This document shows, piece after piece, positions 1-8,244 of a stretch of DNA of 28,858 bases. Within the stretch, counting starts at the first letter, position 1; every line of letters starts with the position of its first letter. The translations under genes and the position numbers were made by a program. Origin of the DNA: an uncultured Candidatus Saccharibacteria bacterium (GTDB lineage: Bacteria > Patescibacteriota > Saccharimonadia > Saccharimonadales > Saccharimonadaceae); the NCBI GenBank assembly GCA_938036625.1, contig CALHQH010000041.1:1-28858 (forward strand), written 5' to 3'. The notes beneath the pieces were generated by a model, which searched no databases, was not told the DNA's origin, and saw only the letters and a program-made list of their open reading frames with translations.

Positions 1-24
1 AAACCGGTCATTACGACCGGTTTT
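1..24. terminator. Bidirectional intrinsic terminator
   Basis: A perfect inverted repeat, AAACCGGTC and GACCGGTTT, is separated by a 5-base loop and ends in TTTT on the plus strand and in T's on the minus strand. It lies about 100 bases beyond the end of the minus-strand fmt gene. It can therefore end the priA-def-fmt transcript and also any plus-strand gene to the left of the window. Confidence 0.75.
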
Positions 25-128
25 CACACTCCATCGGATGAAGTGGTGGGGAGGGTGAGCTAACGCAAAGAGAGTATAAGACCTTGAGAGCTGAAAGCTT
101 GGTGATTCAAGACTACTATCTACACCAT

Positions 129-1016
129 TCACACCCGATATCCGCGCAAAAATGCTGCGGCGCTGAGTTCTTTGCCGCTGGGGGCGATGAGCTGGTCGAT
201 GACGAGATAGGTGCCGTCGCTGCAGCGTGGATCGAGCGCAGTGGCAGGCGCCGGCGCGGTGTGTGCCTGGGTGATGATATACTGCCGCTCGCCCAGCTGG
301 AGGCGAGCCCGTGGGTAGTGATGGTAGGCACGTACCATTGCTTCGGCCGCTGCAGCGGTGTGCTGGGTGGGGTCGATAATGCCGCTAGCTTTGGTGAGGA
401 GCTGGCAGTAACTTGCGTTGGACTCATCTTGTGGTGTGGGCTGGAGGCTACCACTCACGATGCGGGGCAGGAGCTGCACCAGTGCTTCGCTGCCAAGCTG
501 GCCTAGTGTGCTGTAGAGCTCGAGCTGCTGCTCGTCACCGCGTAAGGGGTGGGTGAGCTGCGCATAGACCGGTCCGGCGTCCATAGCGGCGCTGAGCTGC
601 ATGATGCTGACGCCAGTGGTGGTATCACGATTGGCAATGGCGCTCTCGATCGGTGAGGGGCCGCGATAGCGTGGCAGGAGTGATGGGTGGAGGTTGATAA
701 TCCCTGGAGAGAAGCAGTCGATTACTACTTGGGGGATAATCTTACCAAAGCTCACCAGGACGCCAACAGGCTGGCCGAGCGCTTGGATATCGGGGATAAT
801 ATCGCGCAGTTTGGTAGGCTGCAGCACTGGAATGTTGTGCGCTAGGGCAAGCTGCTTGACTGCTGGTTGGCACAGCTGCTTGCCGCGCCCGCGCCGGCTA
901 TCTGGCTTGGTGATGACCAGCCGGACGGGGAAGCCATGTTCCAGTAGCTGCGCGAGGCTGATGGCGCTAAAGTCTTCAGTCCCAAAGAATACGATTGGTC
1001 TTGATATGCTCGTCAT
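129..1016 (-). CDS. fmt: Methionyl-tRNA formyltransferase
   Basis: Transfers a formyl group from 10-formyl-THF to Met-tRNAfMet for translation initiation. The 295-residue protein is close to the usual family length (about 310). The N-terminal Rossmann motif VFFGTEDFSA is present, then the active-site segment INLHPSLLPRYRGPSPIE with the catalytic Asn and His, and the later Asp in MDAGPVY. The C-terminal OB-like domain follows. The start at 1016 is chosen because the family begins just before the VFFGT strand; a longer frame to 1115 has no family match. The start lies inside the 3' end of def (41-base overlap), so the two are probably translationally coupled. No clear Shine-Dalgarno sequence is seen. 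The stop is TGA. Confidence 0.95.
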   Translation of the reverse strand: MTSISRPIVFFGTEDFSAISLAQLLEHGFPVRLVITKPDSRRGRGKQLCQPAVKQLALAHNIPVLQPTKLRDIIPDIQALGQPVGVLVSFGKIIPQVVIDCFSPGIINLHPSLLPRYRGPSPIESAIANRDTTTGVSIMQLSAAMDAGPVYAQLTHPLRGDEQQLELYSTLGQLGSEALVQLLPRIVSGSLQPTPQDESNASYCQLLTKASGIIDPTQHTAAAAEAMVRAYHHYPRARLQLGERQYIITQAHTAPAPATALDPRCSDGTYLVIDQLIAPSGKELSAAAFLRGYRV

Positions 1017-1554
1017 AATTAACTGGCTGGAGCTCGCCCTTCTCATCGAGCTGATAAAATGCGCTGGTATCATCGCGAATGCGGTCAATAAATACAATGC
1101 CATTACAGTGGTCAATCTCGTGCTGTAGCACTCGCGCTAAGAAGCCGTCGGCCTTGAGGCGGATGGTATTGCCATTGATATCGAGCGCCTTGACCCGGAC
1201 GCGGCTGTAGCGTGGCACTTTGCCATAGATTCGGCCTGACACGCTGAGGCAGCCCTCATAGTCACTGATTAGCTCGCCCTCATATTTGACAATCTCTGGG
1301 TTAATGAGGGGGATGAAGGTGCGGTTGTCTTTGTCGTCGAAGTCTTCGCGTACAATAACAACTCGCTCTAGCTGATCGATCTGCACTGCCGCCAGTGCTG
1401 CACTGATCTCGTGTGGACGTGAATTCTCCCAGTCGATGCTGGCGCTGGTCATGTCAGCCACCAGCTGGCGCGTCTCGTCGGTAATAACATGCACCCGCTG
1501 CGACTTCTGGCGCAGGTGCGGGTTGGGTAGGGTAATAATAGCGTCTTTTTTCAT
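976..1554 (-). CDS. def: Peptide deformylase
   Basis: Removes the N-terminal formyl group from nascent proteins, the partner activity of the overlapping fmt. The 192-residue protein has motif 2 EGCLS (metal Cys) and motif 3 QHEIDH (two metal His and the catalytic Glu). Motif 1, usually GxGLAAxQ, reads SAALAAVQ: the glycines are replaced but the Leu-Ala-Ala and catalytic Gln remain. The ATG at 1554 is chosen because a TATAAT box ends 7 bases upstream and the family starts here; the upstream extension to 1650 is proline-rich and unlike deformylases. It is probably transcribed from its own leaderless promoter, with fmt downstream. Confidence 0.93.
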   Translation of the reverse strand: MKKDAIITLPNPHLRQKSQRVHVITDETRQLVADMTSASIDWENSRPHEISAALAAVQIDQLERVVIVREDFDDKDNRTFIPLINPEIVKYEGELISDYEGCLSVSGRIYGKVPRYSRVRVKALDINGNTIRLKADGFLARVLQHEIDHCNGIVFIDRIRDDTSAFYQLDEKGELQPVNYDEHIKTNRILWD

Positions 1555-1561
1555 TAGCTTT

Positions 1562-1570
1562 ATTATAGCA
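1562..1570 (-). promoter_or_regulatory. Extended -10 promoter of def
   Basis: Read on the minus strand this is TGCTATAAT, an extended -10 box. Only 7 bases separate it from the def ATG, so transcription would start at or next to the start codon (leaderless mRNA). No convincing -35 box is seen, which fits an extended -10 promoter. Confidence 0.6.
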
Positions 1571-1628
1571 GATGGTGGATGGGGTGGGCGAGTGGGGTGT
1601 GGCGAGAAATACCAAAACCTCACGAACA

Positions 1629-1744
1629 CTCCTGCAATAACCCACCGCACCGAAAATGTTCCGGCCAGATGGAAGAGGGAGCTTATCCGCTGGCTTTATC
1701 GCTGGCCTCCAGATATTTTCTTGTTCGGTGAGTTATTACAGGAG
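1629..1744 (+). repeat. Structured repeat element, copy 1
   Basis: The first of two related elements (the other is 8245-8357). Shared blocks are CGAAAATGTTCCGGCCAGAT at 1651-1670, GGAGCT..CCGCT near 1679-1691, and CTGGCCTCCAGATATTTTC then TTGTTCGGT at 1702-1729. GGCCAG (1663-1668) can pair with CTGGCC (1702-1707) around a 33-base loop. The outer arms form a long imperfect stem: CTCCTG at 1629 with CAGGAG at 1739, AATAAC with GTTATT, CACCGAA with TTCGGTG. Outer-arm sequences differ from copy 2 but still pair. It lies between the def promoter and the priA stop. It could be a structured RNA or a small mobile (MITE-like) element; orientation is given as for copy 2. Confidence 0.7.
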
Positions 1745-1800
1745 CTCGGAATGATGTATGGTTGCGAAATTTGATAGTAGATAATTGTGATCAGATCTAC

Positions 1801-3741
1801 CTACAGCAAAGACTGTGGGTCGATATCCACCTGCCAATGTTTAGTGGGCATGTCGGCAATAACAGCGAGGAGGTCGCGGCGTTGGGTGGCTTTGATGATA
1901 AGCTGCCAGCGGTAGGTGTTGCGCAGCCGCTCGTGGAAGGCGGGCGTGGGGCCAAGGATGCTTACTTCGGGGTGGTGCTGGCGAATATGCTGAGCGAGTG
2001 CTTGGCTATTGCGGATGGCGGCCGCCTCCGTCTTGTACACACACGTGAGCTTAAGCAGGTGGACGAAGGGCGGAAACTGCCCACGGCGGCGCTCGGCCAA
2101 GGCTTGGTGATAAAACGCAGTATAATCCTGAGCCAGGCCAGCCTGAATTACCGGGTGCTGCGGCTGATATGCTTGCACGACCACTGTAGTGGCATGAGCA
2201 GAGCGTCCTACGCGCCCCACCACTTGAGCAAGCAGCTCGAAGATGCGCTCGTTGGTGGTGTAATCGGGCAAAGCCAGGCCAGCGTCGGCCTGCACGACTC
2301 CAACGGTGCGTAGCTGCGGCAGGTCGAGCCCCTTAGCCACTACCTGCGTGCCGATAATGATATTGGCCGTGCCATCATACAGGGCTTGGTATTGCTGCTC
2401 GAGGCTGCTTGGGCTGCTGCTGTCGCCATCAAAGCGGACGATATGCGCCTGGGGCCAGCGCGCTGCCACCTCTGCCTCGATGAGTTTCGTCCCAATCCCG
2501 CGGTGGACAATATCGGTGCTGTGGCAGGTGGGGCACATCGTTGGCACTGTGGTGTGGTAGCCACAGATATGGCACTGCAGCTGGTGGCGGTCGGCGTGGA
2601 GGGTGAGCGGCACAAAGCAGCGTGGGCACTCGGCTGCCCAGCCGCAGTTGGTGCAGAGCGATACATTGGCGCTGCCACGGCGGTTATGAAACAGCAGCAC
2701 CTGCTGACCCGCCGCAAGCGTGGTATCAATGGCAGTGATGAGCTGATTTGACAAAAAGCGATGCTGGGTGAGGTTGCTCCGCTGGGTGAGGTCGACCAGC
2801 TGAATGGTGGGGGTGGTGGTCTCGGGCCGAGCTTTGCTTGGTAGGGTAGCGATTGGCCGCTTGGCGTTTTGCGCCAGATAGTACTCGCTAACCAATGGCG
2901 TGGCCGACCCTTGCACCACGGTCGCGCCATGCTGCTGAGCCAACACACTCGCAGCTCGCAGCGCCGAGTAGCGGGGGGATTTATCTTGCTTGTAGCTGGC
3001 CTCGTGTGCTTCGTCGATGATGATATACCCCAGTTGCTGCAGCGGCAAGAAGAGGGCAGAGCGTGGGCCAATTGCCACCCGAGGCTGTGTGCTTGTCAGG
3101 GCGGCCAGCCAGGCACGGTGGCGCTCGGCCTCTGTCTGGCGTGAGTGAGTGAGGATGATATCGGCAAAGTGTTGCCGAAACTCCGCCACCAGCTGGGGCG
3201 TGAGGGCGATCTCTGGCACGAGGACAATCACCGACCGGCCTGCAGCCAAAGCGTGGCGTGCAAGCTCGATATACACTGCTGTTTTGCCGCTACCTGTCAC
3301 ACCGTGAAGCAGTACTGTGCCAGGGCTGGCTTGGCGAATGGTGCGAACGGCCTCTTCTTGTTGCGGATTAAGCGAGAAAATGGGCGTGTGGCGCTGTGGC
3401 GGTGGGCTGGCAGGGCGGCGCGGCGTGCGGCGCTGCTTGGCAATGCCAGCTGGTAGCACTGTCTGTAACACAGTGGCGAGGTGCGTGGCATAATAATCGC
3501 TCAGCCATTGGCTCGTCGCTAATAGGGGAGCAGGCAGCGGTGGCAGCGGCACGACGGCATCAAGCGGCTTGGTCGTATACGTCGGCTTTTTGGCGCATGC
3601 AACGATGACACCTACCACCTGCTGCGCACCAACGCTTACCTGCACCACCTGGCCCAGTGGCAGTGCGTCTGCCCAGTGGTAGGTGAAGCTCTTGCTGGCA
3701 GCGCGGATGATCTTGAGCGGCGCAACTTCGTAATAGTGCAT
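1801..3741 (-). CDS. priA: Primosomal protein N' (replication restart helicase)
   Basis: A 3'-5' DNA helicase that recognises stalled forks and reloads the replisome. The 646-residue protein has the N-terminal DNA-binding domain, Walker A GVTGSGKT, the DEAH box in IIIDEAHEASYKQ, and paired zinc-binding cysteines (CTNCGWAAECPRC, CHICGY, CPTC) in the helicase insertion. Late motifs include GTQVVAKGLDLP and QVVGRVGRS; the last is normally QVAGRAGR, so Val replaces two small residues. ATG 3741 is chosen because a TATAAT box ends 7 bases before it and the family begins near here; an upstream in-frame ATG at 3765 is less likely. priA, def and fmt are neighbours in many bacteria. Confidence 0.95.
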   Translation of the reverse strand: MHYYEVAPLKIIRAASKSFTYHWADALPLGQVVQVSVGAQQVVGVIVACAKKPTYTTKPLDAVVPLPPLPAPLLATSQWLSDYYATHLATVLQTVLPAGIAKQRRTPRRPASPPPQRHTPIFSLNPQQEEAVRTIRQASPGTVLLHGVTGSGKTAVYIELARHALAAGRSVIVLVPEIALTPQLVAEFRQHFADIILTHSRQTEAERHRAWLAALTSTQPRVAIGPRSALFLPLQQLGYIIIDEAHEASYKQDKSPRYSALRAASVLAQQHGATVVQGSATPLVSEYYLAQNAKRPIATLPSKARPETTTPTIQLVDLTQRSNLTQHRFLSNQLITAIDTTLAAGQQVLLFHNRRGSANVSLCTNCGWAAECPRCFVPLTLHADRHQLQCHICGYHTTVPTMCPTCHSTDIVHRGIGTKLIEAEVAARWPQAHIVRFDGDSSSPSSLEQQYQALYDGTANIIIGTQVVAKGLDLPQLRTVGVVQADAGLALPDYTTNERIFELLAQVVGRVGRSAHATTVVVQAYQPQHPVIQAGLAQDYTAFYHQALAERRRGQFPPFVHLLKLTCVYKTEAAAIRNSQALAQHIRQHHPEVSILGPTPAFHERLRNTYRWQLIIKATQRRDLLAVIADMPTKHWQVDIDPQSLL

Positions 3742-3748
3742 AGGGTTT

Positions 3749-3754
3749 ATTATA
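3749..3754 (-). promoter_or_regulatory. -10 box of priA, leaderless spacing
   Basis: TATAAT on the minus strand, 7 bases before the priA ATG. The -35 region is poor. The spacing puts the transcription start at the start codon. Confidence 0.55.
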
Positions 3755-3949
3755 CCCGACAGCACGCGAGAGTGCAGAGGGGCTTGCCTCTCCGTTGCTA
3801 CTTCGTCTAGGTGGTGTGCAAAACGTGCACATCAATCTTGCCCGCCCTGCCCAAAGCTGGTATGATAAAAAGCAGACACGTGTGTCGTGTGGATGGTTGA
3901 TGAGTCGCAGTTGCGAGAGACGAAACGCATAATCAATTGGTGGGTGGTC

Positions 3950-3979
3950 TTGCCAAATTACCATCAAAAAGTGTAGAAT
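3950..3979 (+). promoter_or_regulatory. Promoter of the winged-helix/recJ operon
   Basis: TTGCCA (3950-3955) and TAGAAT (3974-3979) are separated by 18 bases. This leaves a leader of about 45 bases with an AAGGGAAG Shine-Dalgarno-like sequence before ATG 4032. The rest of 3755-3949 shows no gene. Confidence 0.6.
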
Positions 3980-4031
3980 AAAAAGCAACAGTTGATAGAG
4001 GTAACGGAAGCGAGAATTCGCTAAGGGAAGC

Positions 4032-4334
4032 ATGTTAGAAACGTTTATTACATCACGGGTGCGGCGCAAAATCATTGTGGTCTATGCTAAGTATCCGGAG
4101 TTCCACACCCACGTCCGCGGCTTGGCGAAGTTGATCAAAGAAGACCCGGGCAATATCCAGCGCGAGCTTAAGAATCTCGAGAAAGCTGGTTTTTTGATGG
4201 CCGAAAAACAGGGTAATACCAAAATGTATTACACGAACAAACAATATATCTTCTTCAAAGAATTGCAGAGCATGGTGATCAAATCCTCGCAGCAGCAAAA
4301 GGGCCAGCAAGCGGCGGATACTGTGCAGCTCTGA
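4032..4334 (+). CDS. Small winged-helix (ArsR-like) DNA-binding protein
   Basis: A 100-residue protein that is one winged helix-turn-helix domain. The recognition region is around residues 30-55 (LAKLIKEDPGNIQRELKNLEKAGFL), followed by a wing with KQGNTKMYYTNK and a C-terminal helix ending in Q/K-rich residues. This layout resembles ArsR/MarR-type regulators with no metal-site cysteines (there are none in the protein), so it is not a metal sensor by sequence. Its stop codon overlaps the recJ start as TGATG, so the two are translationally coupled. It may regulate its own operon; the target is unknown. Confidence 0.8.
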   Translation: MLETFITSRVRRKIIVVYAKYPEFHTHVRGLAKLIKEDPGNIQRELKNLEKAGFLMAEKQGNTKMYYTNKQYIFFKELQSMVIKSSQQQKGQQAADTVQL

Positions 4335-5971
4335 TGAGTTTGTTTGCACAGATATTAGCGGCGCGGGGCTTGCATGGAGTAGCCGCTGAGGAGTTTTTAC
4401 ACCCTGATTATGACGCGAAGCCCGATCCATTCTTGCTCTCTCAGATGCAGACGGCGGTGGATCGCTTGGTGCAGGCACACCAGCGGCGCGAAACAATTGT
4501 GATTTATGGCGACTACGACATCGACGGCCTCAGTGCGACGGCCCTCTTGCTTGATGCCTTTGCGAGCTTTGGCTTTGCTGCGGTGGAGGCCTTTATTCCT
4601 AATCGCTTCGTAGAGGGTTATGGCATGACTAAAGGTGCAGTAGATAAGGTGGCGGCGATGGGGGCGCAGCTCATCGTCACGGTGGACTGCGGCAGCCTCT
4701 GCCATGAGGAAATTGCCTATGCAAAGGAGCGCTATGGCATCGACACAGTGGTGACCGACCACCACAACATTACACCGACTCGCCCATCCGCCATCGCTAC
4801 GGTTAATCCGAAGTATGACGACCACCACTATCCCTTCCGTGACCTCTGTGGGGCAGGCGTGGCTTTCAAGCTCGTCCAGGCGCTGCAGACGGTGCTGCCG
4901 GGCTTGCCAGCTGGCTACGAGAAGTGGCTGCTGGACTTAGTAGCGCTGGGCACCGTGTGCGACATAGTATCGCTACAGAGTGAGAACCGCGCCAATGTCT
5001 ACTGGGGGCTCGAGGTGTTGAAGAAGCAGCGCCGCCCTGGCCTGAAGGCACTGCTGGCGGTGGCTGGTGTGCAGCCAGCCCAGATTACCGCTCGGACGCT
5101 CGGCTTTGGTCTTGGCCCGCGCATGAATGCGGCAGGACGATTGGCATCGGCTGAGTATGCCCTCGATATGCTGCGAGCGCGCGATGGTTTGGCGGCGCTT
5201 GAGGCGGCGCAGCAATTGGATCGCTTCAATACCGAGCGCAAAGCCATCCAACAGGCCATCTACGACGAAGCCTGCCAGCAGGCCGAGCGCTATACCACCG
5301 ACCCCGTCCTCGTCGTGAGCCAGCAGGGGTGGAACCATGGCGTGATTGGGATTGTGGCATCCAAACTGGTAGAGGCGTATCACAAGCCAGTTTTTATCAT
5401 TAGCGAGCGGGGCGAGACAGCAACGGGCAGTGCGCGCAGCTTTGGCGATTTTAGCGCCGCCGATGCCGTGCGCGCTGCCGATGATGTCATTCTACGTGGC
5501 GGTGGTCATGCGGCCGCGGCCGGTGTGACGCTCGAGACGCGGCAGATCGTCGCCTTTCGCCAGCGAGTGAATGACTACTACCGCTCGCTCCATCTCTCCG
5601 ACCAAACACACTATCTCTTGCCGCAGGCTGATGTGGTGATTGATGACCTATCAGGGGTAACGGAGCAGCTGGTGGCTGATATTGCCCGCCTTGAGCCCTT
5701 TGGTAATGGCAACCCCGAGCCTATTTTACAGCTGCGTCGCGGTACCATCTCGCAGGTGCGCCACATGGGCAGCGATGGGCAGCACATCAAGCTCACGGTG
5801 CAGGATGGGCAGGGCACAGCGCTGCAACTATTGGCCTTCAACGCGCCACCGAATTTTGTACGCCAGCCGGGCGATGTTATTTCGGCTTGGTTCCAGCCAA
5901 CTATCAACGACTGGCGTGGTATGCGCAGCGTAGAGGGGCGGCTGCTCCATGTAGAGCTGGTGGATGAGTAG
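4334..5971 (+). CDS. recJ: Single-stranded-DNA-specific exonuclease RecJ
   Basis: A 5'-3' ssDNA exonuclease of the DHH family used in recombination and mismatch repair. Metal-binding motifs are present: YGDYDIDG (residues 58-65), VTVDCG (116-120), TDHHN (141-145, the DHH motif), and later GLGPRMNAAGRL. The DHHA1 domain has GGHAAAAG, and an OB-fold region follows near the C terminus. At 545 residues it is near the usual bacterial length. The ATG overlaps the previous stop by one base. Nothing is missing from the catalytic set that can be seen. Confidence 0.95.
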   Translation: MSLFAQILAARGLHGVAAEEFLHPDYDAKPDPFLLSQMQTAVDRLVQAHQRRETIVIYGDYDIDGLSATALLLDAFASFGFAAVEAFIPNRFVEGYGMTKGAVDKVAAMGAQLIVTVDCGSLCHEEIAYAKERYGIDTVVTDHHNITPTRPSAIATVNPKYDDHHYPFRDLCGAGVAFKLVQALQTVLPGLPAGYEKWLLDLVALGTVCDIVSLQSENRANVYWGLEVLKKQRRPGLKALLAVAGVQPAQITARTLGFGLGPRMNAAGRLASAEYALDMLRARDGLAALEAAQQLDRFNTERKAIQQAIYDEACQQAERYTTDPVLVVSQQGWNHGVIGIVASKLVEAYHKPVFIISERGETATGSARSFGDFSAADAVRAADDVILRGGGHAAAAGVTLETRQIVAFRQRVNDYYRSLHLSDQTHYLLPQADVVIDDLSGVTEQLVADIARLEPFGNGNPEPILQLRRGTISQVRHMGSDGQHIKLTVQDGQGTALQLLAFNAPPNFVRQPGDVISAWFQPTINDWRGMRSVEGRLLHVELVDE

Positions 5972-6033
5972 TGTTGCATAGCTGGTAGTGCTCGATACCA
6001 CGGATTTATAAAGCCAAAGATTCTAATTATTCT

Positions 6034-6063
6034 AAAGCACGCTCTTGTTTGAGGGTGTTTTTT
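6034..6063 (+). terminator. Intrinsic terminator after recJ
   Basis: CACGCTC (6038-6044) pairs with GAGGGTG (6051-6057) with one mismatch, flanked by AAA and followed by six T's. It is 62 bases after the recJ stop. Confidence 0.6.
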
Positions 6064-6139
6064 CTTGAGAGTTGGCGGTGAGGTTTTGAAGGCAGGGTAG
6101 CGTAGTTTGCAATAAAACCTCTCCCATTGCATAAATATA

Positions 6140-6170
6140 TTGACAAATCGAGAGAGAGAGAGAGCAATAT
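6140..6170 (+). promoter_or_regulatory. Promoter with dinucleotide-repeat spacer
   Basis: A consensus TTGACA (6140-6145) is followed by AATC, a run of seven GA units plus G (6150-6164) and then CAATAT (6165-6170) as a possible -10. The spacer is 19 bases; loss of one GA unit would make it the optimal 17. The downstream gene starts at 6208 with AGGAAC as a weak ribosome site. Confidence 0.5.
6150..6164 (+). repeat. GA dinucleotide microsatellite
   Basis: Seven GA units plus a final G, lying exactly between the candidate -35 and -10 boxes of the gene at 6208. Confidence 0.9.
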
Positions 6171-6207
6171 GGGTTCTTATCAATCATAACGATAGGAACC
6201 ACTACTC

Positions 6208-6777
6208 ATGCACGAGCGCACCGCAGCATCGACACACGATGCCAAACCAGCTATACTACCACCAGAATTAACCCAGGAGACCGACGCAGTGCCACCCCTC
6301 TACCTCGATACCAGCGCACTCGATTTTAGCGCCATTACCGACACCTACACCAAAATTGCCGACCCAGCCAAAGCGGTGCGGCCGGAGTTTGCCACCGAGC
6401 GGCAGGCCCTGACTACCAGCTTCGCACGGGTGGATGGCCAGCAGTATGTAGAGACAGAGAACATTGCCGAGGTGGGCGATGCTATTATCACTGGGCCAGA
6501 AGGCGAGCGCTATAGCATTGCGGCGGCGGATTTTGCTGCCCTGTACGAGCCGCTGCGTGGTGCGGACGGTGCAGTGGTGCCTGGCGCGTACCTGCCCAAG
6601 AATCAGATCAAAGCCATGCCTAACCCCACCGGCCGCGAGATCGTCATCGATGCGCCCTGGGGCGGCCAGCAGCACGGCGAAGCAGATTGCTGGCTGGTGG
6701 AGAGCCAAATCAATGGCAGCCGCTACATCATCGAGGCGGCTGCCTTTGCTCAGACGTATCGGCCTAGTATAGGTTAA
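6208..6777 (+). CDS. Hypothetical protein with PGDYG-like region
   Basis: A 189-residue soluble protein with no signal peptide or membrane segment. The middle (about residues 77-115) has the pattern VETENIAEVGDAIITGPEGERYSI, which resembles PGDYG-type small domains, where a GD-I-TGP-GERY block follows an acidic strand. A second related block may sit near residues 145-185, with APWGG..GEADCWLVES..NGSRYII, suggesting an internal duplication. The function is unknown. Its stop overlaps the stop of the convergent gene at 6774 by four bases. The start at 6208 is the only reasonable one. Family assignment is tentative. Confidence 0.7.
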   Translation: MHERTAASTHDAKPAILPPELTQETDAVPPLYLDTSALDFSAITDTYTKIADPAKAVRPEFATERQALTTSFARVDGQQYVETENIAEVGDAIITGPEGERYSIAAADFAALYEPLRGADGAVVPGAYLPKNQIKAMPNPTGREIVIDAPWGGQQHGEADCWLVESQINGSRYIIEAAAFAQTYRPSIG

Positions 6778-7310
6778 TAGTAGCCGCTTGGTGGTGTTTG
6801 GCGCCGTGGGTCGTATAGATCAATATCGGAGTGGTAGCGGCGCTCAAGATCCTCCATACTCTCCCATGTACCAGACGCCTCAAGCATAAGGGTGATGTCC
6901 CAGGTGAGCATCGAAAGCGTCACTCGCACACCATCATCAAGGTACCACTCAATGTGTGCCATATCATCATCACGCTCGATCTCCGTTCCCTCACCAAACT
7001 GCGCATCAAGAGCTGCCTCGTATACGTCGAAGGTGTTTGCTGGCAGCATATAATACTCACCACTAAAGTGCAGATCATCTCTATCGTCTTCATTGCCGCC
7101 TTCGAGCGAAGCAAGGGATAACCCGATAGATTGCGGATGATCACCACCTGGTACGCAGGTAATATTAGGGTATGTTGCCACTTGCGTGTCTAATTCTCTG
7201 TAAGATTGTGGCCACTTACTGGTCAAGTCAGTCACAGCTTGTAGCATCGTCTCAACGGATGCGGCGCGATATATATAGGGGTGCGGTAGAGTTGGTGTGT
7301 CATCTGGCAT
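6774..7310 (-). CDS. Hypothetical acidic protein
   Basis: A 178-residue protein that I do not recognise. It is acidic, with a D/E-rich middle (GGNEDDRDDLHFSGEYYM) and strand-like C-terminal half (MAHIEWYLDDGVRVTLSMLTWDITLMLEA). It has no membrane segment or signal peptide. The ATG at 7310 is chosen because AAGGAGATACC, an excellent Shine-Dalgarno sequence, directly precedes it; the frame extends to 7448 but that part has no such site. It is convergent with the PGDYG-like gene and divergent from the gene at 7447. Confidence 0.75.
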   Translation of the reverse strand: MPDDTPTLPHPYIYRAASVETMLQAVTDLTSKWPQSYRELDTQVATYPNITCVPGGDHPQSIGLSLASLEGGNEDDRDDLHFSGEYYMLPANTFDVYEAALDAQFGEGTEIERDDDMAHIEWYLDDGVRVTLSMLTWDITLMLEASGTWESMEDLERRYHSDIDLYDPRRQTPPSGYY

Positions 7311-7446
7311 GGTATCTCCTTGCTTTAGATTCTTACCAGCTAGTGTACCAAATGCTCCGATTTGCGCCAACCCGATCATCTGTGCTATAGTAGGGGCAAA
7401 CAAACCATACCAACAGAACATCCACCACATAACCACGGGAGATCCC

Positions 7447-8082
7447 ATGGAAAAACTTTGTCCGATAGATACGCCAGAATCGCGAAAACCAAAAGAAGCG
7501 CTGCAGCCGCTCGCTGCTGCATTGCTAGAGAGTGCTGAGTGGCAACAGCTGAATAATACCGAGAAAATGACTGCTGAGGATGCCCAAGAGCTGGCGAGCG
7601 CCCAGGCCGCCCGAGCAGAGCAATTGGTACCATTCTTACAAGGGTATGGTGATGATGCGGATAATAAACCGCAGCTAGCCAGTGAGCAACTGGCCGACCG
7701 AGAGAGTGCGCTCTACCGCGACGCGCTTGCGGCGAGCTACATCCAAAAGCTTGAGGCTCAAGGGATAGAGCTGAGTGATGTCGAATTAGTCGCAAACGAT
7801 GTACCTCTGTCGGATGAACTCTCTGAGGGTGAGCAGCGCCGCTTGCTGCTGCCTATTGAGCACGCCTTGCAGGCAGCGGAGCACGAGCAGCAGGAGGATA
7901 AGAAAAACGAAGAGCCTGAAGTGTCTGAAGAGAATAGTATATCAGCATCGACGGCAGCGTTTGTTGGCAAAACGGCTATCGGGAGCGATGGTGATGGAAC
8001 CCAAAAAGTTATGTGGGGTAATCGGTATGAAGTCGGTGTAACGAGCTCGTCAGACAAGAGCCAGTGGACTTTAGGAGCGTAA
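7447..8082 (+). CDS. Hypothetical acidic, Gln/Glu-rich protein
   Basis: A 211-residue protein, not recognised. The first 170 residues look largely helical and Ala/Glu/Gln-rich. Residues about 145-175 (EHALQAAEHEQQEDKKNEEPEVSEE) are likely coiled or disordered. The C-terminal tail is different, with G-D-G and W/Y residues (MWGNRYEVGV). It has no membrane segment. ATG 7447 has GGGAGATCCC just upstream. A strong terminator follows, so it is a single-gene unit divergent from 7310. Confidence 0.75.
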   Translation: MEKLCPIDTPESRKPKEALQPLAAALLESAEWQQLNNTEKMTAEDAQELASAQAARAEQLVPFLQGYGDDADNKPQLASEQLADRESALYRDALAASYIQKLEAQGIELSDVELVANDVPLSDELSEGEQRRLLLPIEHALQAAEHEQQEDKKNEEPEVSEENSISASTAAFVGKTAIGSDGDGTQKVMWGNRYEVGVTSSSDKSQWTLGA

Positions 8083-8101
8083 AATCACTAATAGGCAAGA
8101 C

Positions 8102-8127
8102 AAAACCAGCTATAAAGGCTGGTTTTT
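8102..8127 (+). terminator. Intrinsic terminator
   Basis: AAAACCAGC pairs perfectly with GCTGGTTTT around a 7-base loop and ends in a T run. It lies 20 bases after the stop of the gene at 7447-8082. Confidence 0.9.
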
Positions 8128-8244
8128 AACTGTTTATATTACATGCTGATAATATAGTCATTGTAGAAAATGAGTGAATTGAGAGGCGTGGATGTATGCT
8201 ACGTTGCCTGGATGGCAAAAAAACAATAGATGATCCCAAGACTG

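Noticed and set aside
30..128. tRNA-like ending (TTCAAGAC followed by a CTACACC-type end)
   Set aside because: The T-stem does not pair, and no matching 5' acceptor strand or anticodon arm exists.
976..1554. Deformylase motif 1 (SAALAAVQ) as a sign of inactivation
   Set aside because: Catalytic Gln, the metal Cys, both His and the catalytic Glu remain, so this is probably lineage variation only.
2340..3071. 243-codon minus-strand frame inside priA
   Set aside because: A shadow of priA in another frame; Ser/Pro/Arg-rich with no domain, while priA has all helicase motifs.
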